From NCBI GenBank assembly GCA_002917775.1, contig KZ627156.1, positions 60,838 to 124,837 on the forward strand: a stretch of 64,000 bases of DNA. The letters are read 5' to 3'. The notes below the pieces were generated by a model, which made no database searches, was not told where the DNA came from, and worked only from the letters and a program-made list of their open reading frames with translations. Every line of letters begins with the position of its first letter. Positions within the stretch are counted from its first letter, which is position 1. The translations under genes were made by a program, and so were the position numbers. Below, piece after piece: positions 1 to 10,905 of this stretch. The stretch is from Glaciozyma antarctica PI12. Lineage: Eukaryota; Basidiomycota; Microbotryomycetes; Kriegeriales; Camptobasidiaceae.

Positions 1-315
1 GCAAGCCGAGCAAGCCCCAGCGAGGCGAGGTGCGGTGTTGAGCTTTTGCAAACGACGTCGGAGTTGTGCACTCCCTGGTCTGGGTCCTTCGGCGAAGCTT
101 TAAGGCTTCGACTCATGCCGCAGAGCCACGCGATCTGAACGCTAATCGTCAGCGAGGCTTCCGCAGGGAGAGGACGAACGAGCGCACCTAGTTTCCGCGC
201 TCCCGAGGCCTCGTATCGCTTCAGATGCGAGACCGGCGTGTATCCAGAGAAGCACTCTACTCTGCGCACAAGGTGGTTAGCTCCCCGCCCGTCTCTCCCC
301 CAGGAACAAACGCAC
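1..315. other. Left edge, no gene seen
   Basis: This stretch precedes the 3' end of the peptidyl-tRNA hydrolase gene on the minus strand. Open frames here begin at non-ATG codons and have no recognisable motif. It probably holds the 3' flank of that gene. Confidence 0.5.
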
Positions 316-1018
316 CTAATCCTCGGCCCAACCAATCCTGAGCACCTCCTCCCAGACCTTGCGCACCAACTCCCCACTCTTCCCATCCTCATACTCGCAC
401 GCCCTCACCTCGTCCCTTCCAAGCGCTCCCATCACCCACGCCGCTACCTGCTCCTTCCTCTCCGGCCTCCCGACTCCCAGCCTCACTCTGTAAAAGTCCC
501 TCGTCCCCAATGCCCTTTCCATCGACCGCACGCCGTTATGCCCTCGTGGTGATCCTCCCCGTTGGAGCTTGTGCGAGAGAGAGGGTAGGTCGAGGTCGTC
601 TTGCAGCGTTACGACGCGGTACGTCGGTATCGGACTCGGTAGGAACGCCGACGCTGCACTAAGGATAGGCGGGCCGGAGATGTTCATCAGAGCGCGCGGT
701 TTGATGAACATCTAGCTCGAGACCTTGGGAGTTCGTGACCTTGGGAGTTGGTGGAGAGGGGAGGAGGGGGGAGAGTGATGAGAGCTGTGTAGGCGCGGTG
801 GGACTTGGAGAGGAGGAGGGTGGGGGATCCGCTGGCACCAGGAGTGGAGGCGGCGAGGGTGGCGAGGTTTAGGAGGAGGAGTTGACCGATCTGTGTGGGT
901 TGAGCGGTTAGCTGAAGCTCATGGCGAGGGAAGGAGGACGCACCGAGTGTCGAGTGAGCGGGTGAGTGTAGTTGCCCAGTCCTGCGATTACCAGCCTGCG
1001 TGGTGCAATGCATCCCAT
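316..1018 (-). CDS. Peptidyl-tRNA hydrolase (PTH1 type), with a frame break
   Basis: This enzyme cleaves peptidyl-tRNA to recycle stalled tRNAs; in fungi it is usually mitochondrial or cytosolic. Starting at the ATG read from 1018, exon 1 gives LVIAGLGNYTHPL, and splicing out the intron (about 900-945, GTGCGT...CAG) yields TRHSIG, which contains the catalytic His of the family. The C-terminal half (711 to 316) has KPRALMNISG, DDLDLPS and GHNGVRS, all in family order. The two halves lie in different frames. The break falls at a 16-bp tandem duplication (721-736 and 737-752), and an in-frame TAG directly precedes the ATG of the C-terminal half. I found no GT-AG intron that joins them. Either the gene is damaged, the repeat is misassembled, or splicing is unusual. 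The family call is sure; the intactness is not. Confidence 0.82.
721..752. repeat. 16-bp tandem duplication in the PTH gene
   Basis: Two adjacent 16-bp units differ at one base (gaccttgggagttcgt then gaccttgggagttggt). They sit exactly where the reading frame of the peptidyl-tRNA hydrolase changes. Confidence 0.9.
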
Positions 1019-1769
1019 CGATGAGCGCAGAATCAGCTGCAAACGAGTCGGTAGAGCAGGAGGAGAGCAAGCGAAAGCGCGAAGGACCGAGCACCTTTTG
1101 ACCCTCTTCTCTCACCCCGCTCGACAGCGCTCAGCTGGAACTGTTCGATGCTCTGCTCGTTATAGACGCTCCATCAGCGGCGAAGACGCAAGGAAGGTGG
1201 GACCGGTCTGCGCCCCTCCTCAGGCCTCCTCGCGGTGAACCTGCTCCACTCTGCTCGCACACCTCAGGCGTGAGGTCCTTAAGGAAGCACCTGCTTACCA
1301 TCTCGCGGAACACCCAGGAATTCTTGGGTGCTGGGTCAAGGACGACCGCTGCTCGCATCTGGCTGTCCCCTTGACATGCTTGCTAGCTCTCTTCCGCTCC
1401 CTCTCGTTCTCTCTCCAAATCCTTCACGCTGCTTGATGGTCAGGTAGTGCAAAACGTGTGGTGCTGATATAACAAGCAAGGGCAAAGCTACGGGAAAATC
1501 ATGTGCGAGAGGAGGGAAATCACGATGGGAGGGAGGAAAAGGATGCGGGAGGGGAGGGGAGTGGAGTGGAGTGGAGCGGGTAATTGCAGGAGAGAAGGTC
1601 GGAAGGGAGGGTAGAGAGGGTGGGCTGGAATGAAGGGCAGAAGGTGTCAGCACTGATAGAATCAGGGAGAGCGGGAAAGACACGCACTGCCTCATCTAGG
1701 CTTCACTCCTCGCATCCTCACAGTGGTCGTACTCGGATTAAACCGGCCCATCTGAAAAGCATGCAAGGG
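1019..1769. other. Intergenic region, no gene supported
   Basis: This lies between the PTH start and the 3' end of the coiled-coil gene. It contains purine/pyrimidine-skewed stretches (about 1520-1600 is G/A-rich on the plus strand). Open frames are low-complexity and lack motifs or a convincing splice pattern. It should hold the PTH promoter. Confidence 0.5.
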
Positions 1770-2864
1770 TCAGAGATGATACATATGGAGAGGAGAGGAG
1801 CAGAGGGTACAATTGAAGATGACCTCGGCGGCCTGCTCCCAAGGCTTGCCGGTGAGGAATTCGAACCGATAGACCATGGCATCGAATGGATACAGCTCTT
1901 GAAGCTGGGGCTGGCGCTCGCGTGCAATGGTTTGCTGGTAGCGCAGCATGAGGTATGCAATTTGCTCGAAGGTGACGTTGTGAGTCTCCGCATTCCTGCT
2001 GCTCCTCCAGCGCGCAGACTGAGAGACCGACAGGAAATTTAGCACACTGGAGCCAAGCAGGGAAGGGAAAAGTCCTCACCATGAGCAAGGATCGCTCAAC
2101 CTCCTTGCGCACATCATGAGGCAGCGCAGCCGCGCTCACCAGCCCGAGAGCCGCAACATCCCACGGCTCCTTCGTCGGCTTCGACAGGTAGGAGGCTCCA
2201 GCAATGCCTTGCTCCTTGATGAGAGGAGCAGGTCGATTGGGGGAAAGCTCGAGCACAGTCCACCGTTGAGGACGGTAAGCCTGCGCGCCTTCGCCTCGTG
2301 AACAGCCTTTTCGGCCTTGTACCGGCCCTTCGTCCCCTGATTCACGTCAAGCCTCCGTTCCGCGACGTCCATCCTCTCCCTTCGCAAGGTCGCCTCCTCC
2401 GAGCTCTCTCCCAGGTACTGGAGCGACGTGCCGTGAACGAACGCCACGTTCAGCGTCTGGATGACGATCGCAGCAAAGGGAGGGAGAAGGAACTTGCTAA
2501 AGTCCTTCTCCTGCCGAAGAGCTTGACTCTGGAGCACTCTGATCTCCGCCCTCAGCTCTACGTTCTCAGCCTTCAACACCCCAATCTCCGCCCTCAGCTC
2601 CACGACCTCATCGGTCAAGCGCTGCACCGCCGCCAAAACCTCCCCAAGATTCTTCCTCGAAACGACGACGGTGTCCTCCTCCAAGCTGGAACTGGGTACG
2701 AGGGAGTTCCCGATGTTCTTGTCGAGGGCGTTGAAGTGGGGAGGGAAGGGCTGCTGGAAAAGGAGGCGCTTACGACGGGGGTTCAAATAGTCGACGGGGA
2801 GCGAAGCCACCCTCTTGAATTGTAGGGCGACCTCGGCTTGCGTGAGGCGGTGGTGAGGATGCTG
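1770..2864 (-). CDS. Unrecognised coiled-coil protein (5' end not found)
   Basis: Three exons join in phase: about 2864-2274, 2214-2080 and 2018-1770. The middle of exon 1 is a heptad-like coiled coil (RLTDEVVELRAEIGVLKAEN and on). It is preceded by a basic patch (LNPRRKRLL) and followed by a hydrophobic stretch (FLLPPFAAIVIQTLNVAFV), which could be a membrane segment, then a charged helix. The first intron (2273-2215, 59 nt, donor GTCCTC) is my best reconciliation of a frame change; the second (2079-2019) has a good GTGAGG donor and CTAAA branch. Upstream of 2864 an acceptor (ATTACAG) is likely, but no first exon with an ATG was identified. The C-terminus contains ETHNVTFEQIAYLMLRYQQT. I recognise no family. 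Confidence 0.6.
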
Positions 2865-3133
2865 CTGTAATTGGCGGGACAGGAGCGGCGGGAGGGCGGA
2901 GGAGAGGAGGTGGTGGGGGTGACTGAGGAGAGGGCGTGGGCGGCTGAGCCGGGAGGAGCGCGAGCATGCTGGTATTGCTGTACACTCTGTGGTTGTTCCA
3001 AGAGGGCTTCTGGTGAGAGCGGAGAAGGAGAAGCAGCGGGCGCGGCGCTGCTTGATGCTTCGGCCTCTTTCTCCTTTCTCCTTTCTCCCTCCTCCCCCCT
3101 CGCCCTCCTCCGCCCGGCGCCCCCTCAGCTAGC
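2865..3133. promoter_or_regulatory. Divergent promoter region
   Basis: About 270 bp separate the coiled-coil gene (-) and the TMEM115-type gene (+). The region is strongly C/T-skewed on the plus strand just before the ATG at 3134, as often seen upstream of basidiomycete genes. The missing first exon of the minus gene may also lie here. Confidence 0.4.
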
Positions 3134-5180
3134 ATGGTCTCCCTCCCCGCCGTCCTGACCTCCCTCCCTCCCGCCACCCGCGCCTTGACCGCTCTCCTAA
3201 TCGGCTGCTCAACCTTCTTCTTCCTCCTCCATCTCTCTCTCGCCCCGACCGACCTCAAGGGGATCTTTGGTGCCAGCGCCGACGACACGCTAGCGTTTCC
3301 TTGGCTCGTGTTGGTGCCAGGGAGTGTCATCTGGTACCCGTGGACGCTGGTGACGGGCGCGTTTGTGGAGAGTAATCTGGTCGAGGTTAGTGCGCGCTTT
3401 GGGTCGGCTGGCTGGGGGGTTCTCAAGAGGGTTTGGGAGGGCGGAGACGTGGTCGAGATGGCAGAAGTGGCGATGTGGGTTGTGGAGAAGGGCCTGCTGC
3501 GTCGAGAGTAAGGGGGAGGAACAGCGAGGAGAGGTGGAGACGGACGCAGCTGACGCGACTGGCGCCTGGTCGCCTGGTACCGAGCCTCTGGGAGGGGAGA
3601 CCGATGGAGTGTGGGCTAGTGGGCATATTTCTGTTGGGATGCTACCCCTCTCGTTCAGCGAGGGAGCTGAGAGGAAGAGCGCGTGCTAGCTCGAGCCGCA
3701 GCTGATGAGGAGGGACAGCTTTTCGGGGTGGTGGACGGTGCTGGAGAGCAGAGAGGCTGGAGGAAGGATTGAACTGGTCGCCAGTAGATTAAGGGCTGGG
3801 TAGTGCGACTGCTTGGGGAGACTGGAGCGCGAGCCGTCGAGCGAGGAGGTCGCGACCGAGCGCCTGGATACCGGCAAGCTCGTGCGCGACCGACTGGCGA
3901 TGGCAGCTGATTGAGCAGCTGGTAGAGCTATCACGTTTGCCGGGACTTTGCTGGCGGGAGGAGGGAGGGCTCGGCAGCTTGAGCGAGGTCCAGCCTTGGG
4001 GTGCGAGGTCCAGCCTCGGTGTCCTCGACGAGAGCCCGAGAGCAGGGTCGACACCACCTAGTAGAGCTACATGCGTCGTACAAGGGCGAATACGACGTAC
4101 GACGAACAGAACAGCAGCTGACCCCATCCTCTTCGACGCAGTTCCTCATCTCCCTCTTCACCCTCCCTCTCGCCGGTCGATACCTCGAACGCGTCTGGGG
4201 ACAAGCCGAGCTCCTCAAATTCGTTGCCGTGGTCGTCGTCGCCTCGAATGTCATCGCCGTCGCCGTTAACATCATCGAGAGCGTCGTCCTCGGAAACGCA
4301 GGTTTCTTCATGTGCGTTATGCTCTCGGGGCGCTGGGAGAGACGCGAACTCACGCAGAACGCAGGTACGGCATGAGCTATCATGGCTTGATGGGACTGCA
4401 AGTCGGTTTCCTCGTCGCCTTCACGCAGTTGATCCCCGAGCACCAAGTCCAAATCTTCGGCGGCCTCGCCAAGATGCGCGTCAAGGTTCGTTCTCCTCTC
4501 CTCTTCCTCTCTCCCCGGCTAACTTCTCAAGCAGTCCCTCCCCATGCTCTACGTTACCATCTCCAACATCGCCTGCCTGGTCGGATACCAATCCCCCTAC
4601 ATCCTCATCCAGTTCGGCTGGCTCGCTTCTTGGTTCTACCTCCGATTCGTCAAGTACAACGAGGTTCGATAGTTCAGAGGAGATCGCAGCGAGGTGTTTG
4701 CGTTCTCAGGGTGGTTCCCTCCTTTCGCTCAGTACGTCTTTCCTCCACTCGCTCGCCCTCCCCCCGCAGCCTCAGTAACTCTCAAGGACAGAAGCTAACC
4801 TCACGAGCAGAAAGTACGTCGCCAAGGGCTCCAAGATCGTCTTCGACTTTGCCGTAAAGCTCCGCCTCACCCAACCCTGGACCGACATCGAATCCGGCTC
4901 TCGCGACTCCTCCCTCCCCGGCGGTGCGCGCGCAGAAGCCGAGCGACGTCGGTACGTCCTCTGCCCTCCCTCTCCTCATCATGCTGCCCTCCCTCTCCCT
5001 TCACCATGCTGACGATCTCGCAGGGCTATGGCGCTCAAAGCTCTTGATCAGCGAATGGCTTCAAAGCCTTCGACGAGCGGGACGCCTCCGCCGTTGCAGA
5101 GGACTGTTTCGGGGAGTGTACCGACTACGGCGGGAGCGTCGAGCGGGGAGCGTGCGGAGCGGGGGAAGGTGAAGGAGTAG
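3134..5180 (+). CDS. TMEM115/DUF1751 Golgi membrane protein (rhomboid-like fold), two lesions
   Basis: Homologues are multi-pass Golgi proteins linked to retrograde COPI traffic. Exons: 3134-3385, 4142-4311, 4365-4485, 4535-4731, 4811-4949, 5024-5180. Landmarks match human TMEM115 in order: an N-terminal membrane segment, GRYLERVWGQAELLKF, SYHGLMGLQVGFLVAF, ASWFYLRF, RSEVFAFSGWFPPFAQ and the tail AMALKALDQRM. Intron 1 (3386-4141) is 756 nt against about 50 for the rest. Two defects stand out. Codon 4670-4672 is an in-frame TAG inside the conserved region, and the frame before about 4920 does not match the frame that gives the conserved tail, so one base is gained or lost near 4916-4936. These may be sequence errors or real decay. 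The family assignment is strong. Confidence 0.85.
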
Positions 5181-5763
5181 AGAGAGGTGCGAGGCCTGCA
5201 GTTGTTGTAATGCTGTGGGTCGATTATGGGAGCTGGCGACTGGGCGTTCGGTGGTGTCTCTCCAGTCCGTTCCTTTCCCTGCGCTCATCTAGCCGCTCTC
5301 GCCGCTCTCGTCTCGTCATTCTGGCTCTCGTTCTCATCGCGCCGCTCTGGTCACGCCGCTCTCGCTGCTCGCGCAAAAGCTCTCGAATACATCGTGCAAG
5401 CGCCGCCACCCTAAGCAAAGCCCTGTGATCAAGGCGCGCGATCAGCGGGGAACGAAGCTCTCAAGAGAGGGTACGCACCTACCTCGCATTCTCGCACTCA
5501 GCGCCACTCCTCTCCAGGTGCTCCTTCCCTCACTGTCAGTTCGCTTCCGCAGGAGGGCAGGCACTCCCAGGGACTAAGCTAGACTTCTGCAAGCTCCTAA
5601 CAGCGCCAGGATCAAGCAGGAGGAGAATCGAGCGGGTGGATCGAGGTCAAGAGGCGAAGACAGCGGACGTCTCTTCGCCTCCTCCATCTCGGCTCCTACA
5701 GCAGGCTTCAGAGCTACCGCCACCACGCGCCTCCTCCGGCCTTCTCAGAAGCTGTTGCAGCGC
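5181..5763. other. Intergenic region, no gene seen
   Basis: This lies between two plus-strand genes. It contains a C/T/G-rich stretch with repeated gccgctctcg-like words (about 5280-5370). No coding signal is supported. The promoter of the kinase gene should be here. Confidence 0.45.
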
Positions 5764-6990
5764 ATGGCATCTCAACCCACCTCTTCAGTCTCGGCCAAAT
5801 CGCCAGCACCTCACCTCACCGCCTCCCAGCTCCTCCTCCCGACTTCAACCCTCTACGCCGCGCCCTCTGGATCGCAGCAGCACTACGGACCGTATGCAAA
5901 GGAACGTGCGGTGCTCGATTGGGGATATCATCAGGTGCCGACGAGGGAGAGGCAGCAGCTGCAGGATGAGATTGTTCGCTCCTGCCTCAAGCGTGTCGTC
6001 CCCGAGTGCGAACGAGCAACAGACGGAGTACACGGGTGCTCAAGGAAGCCTCTAGCGCTATTCACAGCAGGGTACGCTCTTCCGATCTCTCTCCCTCAGC
6101 TGAGCTGATTCAGCGCCCGCGTACAGAGGGATGGGAGCTGGCAAGGGCCACACGCTCCGCCAGTTCCTGCGGCAAGGGACGATTCGCCTTCCGCAGAACT
6201 TTGTCTGGGTAGACCCCGATGCGCTGGCGCGGGAGCTGCCTGAACGACCGCAGTACCTCGCTGCGTGCCCGAAGCAGGCGTCGACGCTGCTTCATCCCGA
6301 GGCTTCGCTGCTCCAGGAGATCGTATCGGGAGTCGCCAAGACGGAGAAGAGGAGCTTGGTAGTGGATGGGAGCATGACGGACTGTGGGTGGTTCAAGGGA
6401 GTCATGAGGTGCGTTCGTTTGGGAGAGCTGCGGCGCGAAGGGGGAGCTGATCAGTCGTTGAGCAGGACATATGAGCATGCGGGCTACGATATAGAGATCC
6501 TCTTTGTCGTGCGTCTCACTCCCTTCTCCCGGAAGCTTACACTGATCTCCCCTCCCCAGTTTGCCGGCGAGGAGACAATGCTGCAGCGCGCAAAGCGGCG
6601 TGCGATCAAGACGGGTCGCGTTCGCCATTTTCTCCCACTCTCCCAGCTCGTGCTCACTTCTCTACGCAGGTCACGAACCCGGAGAATATCAAGAAGTCCC
6701 GTCTCAAGTCTCCAGAATGCGTAACCCGTCTCGCAAAGCGCGAGCACGTCAACCGGTTCGTCCTCTCCTCTCGCTCCTCCCTCCTCATCGCCAACTCGCA
6801 ACGCAGAGTACGACTAGTTGATAACTCGGACGACCATATCCCCGCTTTAATCGTGTATGATTCCGCGCGAGACCCGCTTTGGCGAACGGACGGAAGGAGC
6901 GTCGACGTCGTTGGATTCGTAGAAGGTCGGCTGGTACAAGGCGAGGACGGGACTGTTCGGGCAAAGGAGCACCGTAGAGCGATGATTTGA
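5764..6990 (+). CDS. Zeta-toxin-fold P-loop kinase-like protein
   Basis: The protein belongs to the fungal branch of the zeta-toxin (PF06414) kinase fold; cellular substrates of fungal members are not established. Exons 5764-6071, 6127-6408, 6466-6508, 6560-6619, 6670-6755 and 6807-6990 keep phase and give 320 residues. A Walker A loop GGMGAGKGHT follows the strand LALFTA. Next come FVWVDPDALARELPE, which fits the Asp-containing substrate region, then VVDGSMTDCGW, EILFV, and an Arg/Lys-rich segment with RAKRRAIKTGR that fits the kinase lid. The C-terminus ends with DNSDDHIPALIVY and a short tail. It has no antitoxin-like neighbour and its intron structure is native, so it looks like a resident eukaryotic gene and not a toxin system. 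It converges on the zinc-finger gene. Confidence 0.82.
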
Positions 6991-7132
6991 TGCACAGAGC
7001 CTTGTTGTACACCATCTTCTCCGCTATGAAAGAGCTCTATCGAATGTCATCAAAATTGTCCGCAAAAGCTATCAAAAGTATCCCAAGTCCCTCCTCTCCA
7101 CTCCCGCAAACCCGTGCGCTCCGAGAACCTCC

Positions 7133-9563
7133 TTACACTCCCCTACTCGCTTCCCACTCCCTAATCCCCGGCAGCCTCTCCGTCCCTCTCCACCCCTTCC
7201 TCGGCGTCTCCCCCGCAGCATACAGCACCCCCGGCCCAGGCTGCGCCGTCAATCCCAACTGCTTGCTCACGCCCGGATGCGCGGGACTCGAGAACAAGTA
7301 CGCGTTGGGCGGAGAACTGAGTCCCGATCGACCGCCGTGGGGTTGGGGGTGGAGGTTGGCGAATTGAGTGTAGTAGTGATCGTGCGACGAGTGGGCGACG
7401 GAGGAGGAGGGCTGGGAGAAGAAGAATTCGTGTTGAGAGGGACCGGCAGGGGTGGAGAGGTTGAAGGAGGAGGCGGAGGAGGAGGAGGAAGTAGGGTGGG
7501 GGAGGGGGCATGTGTCGTGCGCTCCTGCGCGCTCGGTCGCTGAGCGCGAAGCCACCTAGCTCGGAGCTGAGGCCAACGCTGTCGTCCCTCCCCTTCCCCT
7601 TCCGACTAGGCGAATGACTGCTCTCGCGCCTCCTCCGTCCCTCGTACCGCCTCTCCTCCTCCTGCTCCACCACCTCCTCCTCCCCTCCCACCGCCGGACT
7701 ACTCTCCATCGCAACCCTCATCGCCGGCGTAGGCGTCGCCACCAAGCTAGTAAACTTGCTCCCTTCCCCCGTCCACACGGGCGCCCTCTTGACCCTAATC
7801 GGCGGGCTCTCCGACGCCGCCCTCTTCCCTCTCGCCGTCCCCGCGTCCCCCTCCGCACTTGTCGACGCCGAAGAAGGGGAATGCGATCTCCGTTGAGCCG
7901 CGACGGCGAAATAGGCGTCCGTCGATTCGAGGCTGTCGAGCGAGCTGTTCCCCTCTGAAGGCTCTTCGCGAGCTCGCATCGGCGTAGGAGGACTCGATCC
8001 GCCCTTCTTGAGCGCCAGCAAGACGCACGCTGCGTCCTCCTTGCTCTCCGCCAATCGTACCGGCGAACGGAGGGAAGGCTGGTAGTTCGAGTAGTAGCTG
8101 AGCGTGCTCTCCTGCGTGATGGAGGCTCGACCAGCGATGGTGGAGAGGGACGAGGCGGAGGCGGGAGGAGCGAAGAACAGGGGTTCAGCGGCGACGGGAG
8201 TGTTGGCGAATTGGGGGGCGGGGTGGTAGTACGCTGTTGTCGCGTGCGGGTCGGTGAGGCGGGGGTCGAGAGGGACTTCTTCGGCGCGTTGGTGCGAGTA
8301 AGGATGGCGGTCGTGCGCGTCGGGAGGAAGGTGGCGGGAGAGGGAAGGAGGAGGAGCATTGTAGTACTGCTGTTGTTGCTGGTACGCCTCGAATTGACCG
8401 GGACCATAGTTGGAGTCGCGGTGGTTGAGAGGGTGTCGAGGGTCGGAGGCGGGGTACGACGAGAGGGAGACGGACGAGCGAAGGGAAGGTCGTCGCTTGT
8501 CCCTCACTTCGGCGTGCGAAGGAGGATAGATGATCCCCCTCCCCTGTCCTGCGACCGGCGCCAACGGAGCGCTCCCTCCCCTCGCCGACTCTCCCTCCCA
8601 CTCCTCGTCGTCCTCCTCCTCCTCCCAACCCTCCAAGTCCCGCTCGTCGACGCTGCCATCATCGTCCATCGGTCGGCCATTCCGTTCGGCGCGGTTCTTG
8701 CGGGCCCAGCGACGCTTCGAGTCGAGGGTGCGAGCACGGCGTTCTTCTTCCGATTTCGGGCGGTTGGCGTCTGCGAGGGTGGTAAGAGTAGTTAGCGTTC
8801 GTTCGTCGCTGCTGGTACTGCTGGCGAGAACTGCTCCCGCTCAAGAGTTGACGCGACGCGCTGATTAAGATCACCAAGTCGAGCGGGATGGTCGCCTTGT
8901 GCAAGCTGAACGTGCAGTCATACGCAGTACTCGCTAAGCACAGTCGAGTAAACGGGTGGGCGGCAGAACGAACGCGTTCGACAAGGGAACGCGCGCAATC
9001 AACAACCCCCAGGCTCCCGATCATGACCCCATCGAACGACCCTCGACGCGTCCTCGCCATGCTGAAGCCACCGCCGTCTTGGGAAGCAGCGGCCGTGCAG
9101 CTGGGGACACCCAAGCCATTCCCTGCGCGAGTTGACTCCTTCCCGTCGCGTCTCCTTCCCGGAAAAAGTCGATCCCATCACGCGCACCGCTGCGGGAGAG
9201 GCATCGACTCCCCAGCCTGCCCAACGCGCTGCCGCTGTCCCCAGTGTTACTCGCACTTCCCTCCCATCCAACAAACCACCGAACCTCAACAAAACGCGCC
9301 AACTCACCATTATCCCACCTAGTCCTTCTCGGCTGACTCGCCAACGGAATCCCATGCTTGTCCTGCAAATGCCTCCTCCAGATACTCCTCGCGTGCTTTC
9401 CCTTGTACACCTTGTCGCACTTGTGGCACTTGAAGTCGGTCGAGGCGGAGGAGGCTGGGCCGGCGGGGTTGATGGGGTAATCGGGGGCTAGGAGGGAAGG
9501 AGGCGTTGGAGGGCGTCGACGGCGGGAGGCTGCTGGAGCGGGGACGAAGAAGACGGAATCCAT
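7133..9563 (-). CDS. Single C2H2 zinc-finger protein, putative transcription factor
   Basis: Three exons join in phase: 9563-9308, 8770-7556 and 7524-7133 (620 residues). Near residue 50 is one C2H2-type finger, FKCHKCDKVYKGKHARS continuing to RRHLQDKH. It is followed by a basic stretch (RTLDSKRRWARKNRAERNGR) that could aid DNA binding or nuclear import. The rest is acidic (EGWEEEEDDEEW), then a long low-complexity Ser/Pro/Tyr/Gln region with a QQQQQ run, typical of activation domains. Intron 1 is 537 nt. Intron 2, needed to keep frame, would be only 31 nt (7555-7525), unusually short. The start ATG at 9563 was chosen because no upstream exon joins it cleanly. Confidence 0.7.
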
Positions 9564-9648
9564 GTGGCCGTTTGGTGAGTGGCGGGGGGGAGGGGGAGGG
9601 AGTCGTCGCGTTGAGGTTGGTGGTGAGAAGGTGAGAGGGGATATTGAA

Positions 9649-10694
9649 TCAAGTTCGCCGAGGGGGCCGTGTCGAGTTTGTTGTTTGTTCGATGGTCGTC
9701 GTCGTCGTGGAGTGGGCGGGCAGGAGTGCAGTGGAAGTGGGCGTACAAGGGGCGAAGGATGGTGGTGAGAAGGAAGAAGGAAGGGAAACAAAGGCGGCGA
9801 AGGCAGAGGTCGTTTGTCGGTGTCGGCGGGGGAGGAGGAGTGAAGGAGAGAGGAACAAGTCAGTATGATGCTCTGCCAGTAGCCCTAGCCCCAGTCCACC
9901 AGAAACCAGCCAAAGAACAACCAAACTCACGCTGAGGAGTCGCTTGACCCGCCACCTCTTCCTGCTCATCGCTGTCTCCCTCCTTGGCCCGCGCGCTGGG
10001 TTGCCGCTTTCGCCCGCTGCTACGACTTGATGGCGCCAGTGTTGCTGTAGGTGGGAGTGGTGGTGGTATTCGCGGCGGAGGGGGGAGTGGTGGGTGCTGG
10101 GAGAAGCAGCAGCGAGCGAAGGATTTCGATCGCTTTGCCTTGCGCGCGGCTGGACTCCGTCGTCTTCCTCCTTGTCCTTCCTGATATCTGAAAGTCCGAA
10201 CCAGCTCTCTGCAATCTTGCAGGACCGCCACCGAAGCCACCAAGACCGCGCGCCTTGTCCCAGCGATCCTCCTCGCCGAACGGACTACTTCCTCCGGCAC
10301 ACGAGTCTGGACGCTGTCCTCTCGAACGCGCGTTCGCTTTACCACCAAACTCGCAGGGCGCTACCCCAATGCGATCTGCTCGCAGAAGCGAGGCCAGTAA
10401 AGAAGCGGAGAGGCCGTCCGAGGAGGAAGGTGTTGAATGAACGGGACCACCCGTGCTTACGGTGAGAGCGGGGAGGGCACAGAGAGGAGGCAAGGGTGTT
10501 GGATGGCACGGTTGGGTCTCTTCAAAAGTGGAGCCTGCTAGGCGAAGGGGGACGGCTGCTCCCTCTTCCGGCCACGACGCCTTTCTCTCGCTCAACCTGC
10601 TCATCCAGCTATCTCGCAGGAACTCCTTGCTCGGGATACTCGTTTTCTCCACTGCTCTCAGATCTGTTACCTGATGAGCTCTTTGCGGGAGCAC
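9649..10694 (-). CDS. Doubtful coding region, no family recognised
   Basis: A minus-strand reading at about 10348-9930 contains EEVVRSARRIAGTRRAVLVA and ends acidic (KEGDSDEQEEVAGQATPQ) at a good donor (GTGAGT). Splicing a 57-nt intron leads to a Thr/Ser-rich tail ending near 9649. Upstream exons towards 10694 cannot be ordered. The plus strand also has a suggestive but unstarted reading across 10205-10400 (TARLVPAILLAERTTSSGTR). One strand is probably real, but I cannot decide which. It might instead be the 5' leader of the zinc-finger gene. Confidence 0.25.
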
Positions 10695-10905
10695 TTCCGC
10701 TGCTCCCTGCTTCTCCCTTCTCCCTTCGTCCTTCTGCTCCTCCGAACAGACGAGCGACCGACCGACACCGGAACTCTCATGGCGAAAGGTGCGAGGGTAT
10801 CAACTCGATTCCAGGGGGTATACGTCCACTAAACACCGCGCTCTTCCTGCGCCGCCACCAGAACATCAGCCTCTACCCCATTCTTCCCGCCTCGCGCGCA
10901 CTCAC

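Noticed and set aside
5764-6990. Toxin-antitoxin system based on the zeta-fold protein
   Set aside because: There is no epsilon-like partner, the gene has fungal introns, and similar proteins are known in fungi without antitoxins.
7161-9021. Several long plus-strand open frames opposite the zinc-finger gene
   Set aside because: They mirror a GC-rich, low-complexity coding strand, start at non-ATG codons and carry no motif.
10370-10440. AT-hook protein on the plus strand (KKRRGRPRRK)
   Set aside because: The frame has no convincing start or upstream exon and the opposite strand is at least as good; the motif may be chance in GC-rich DNA.
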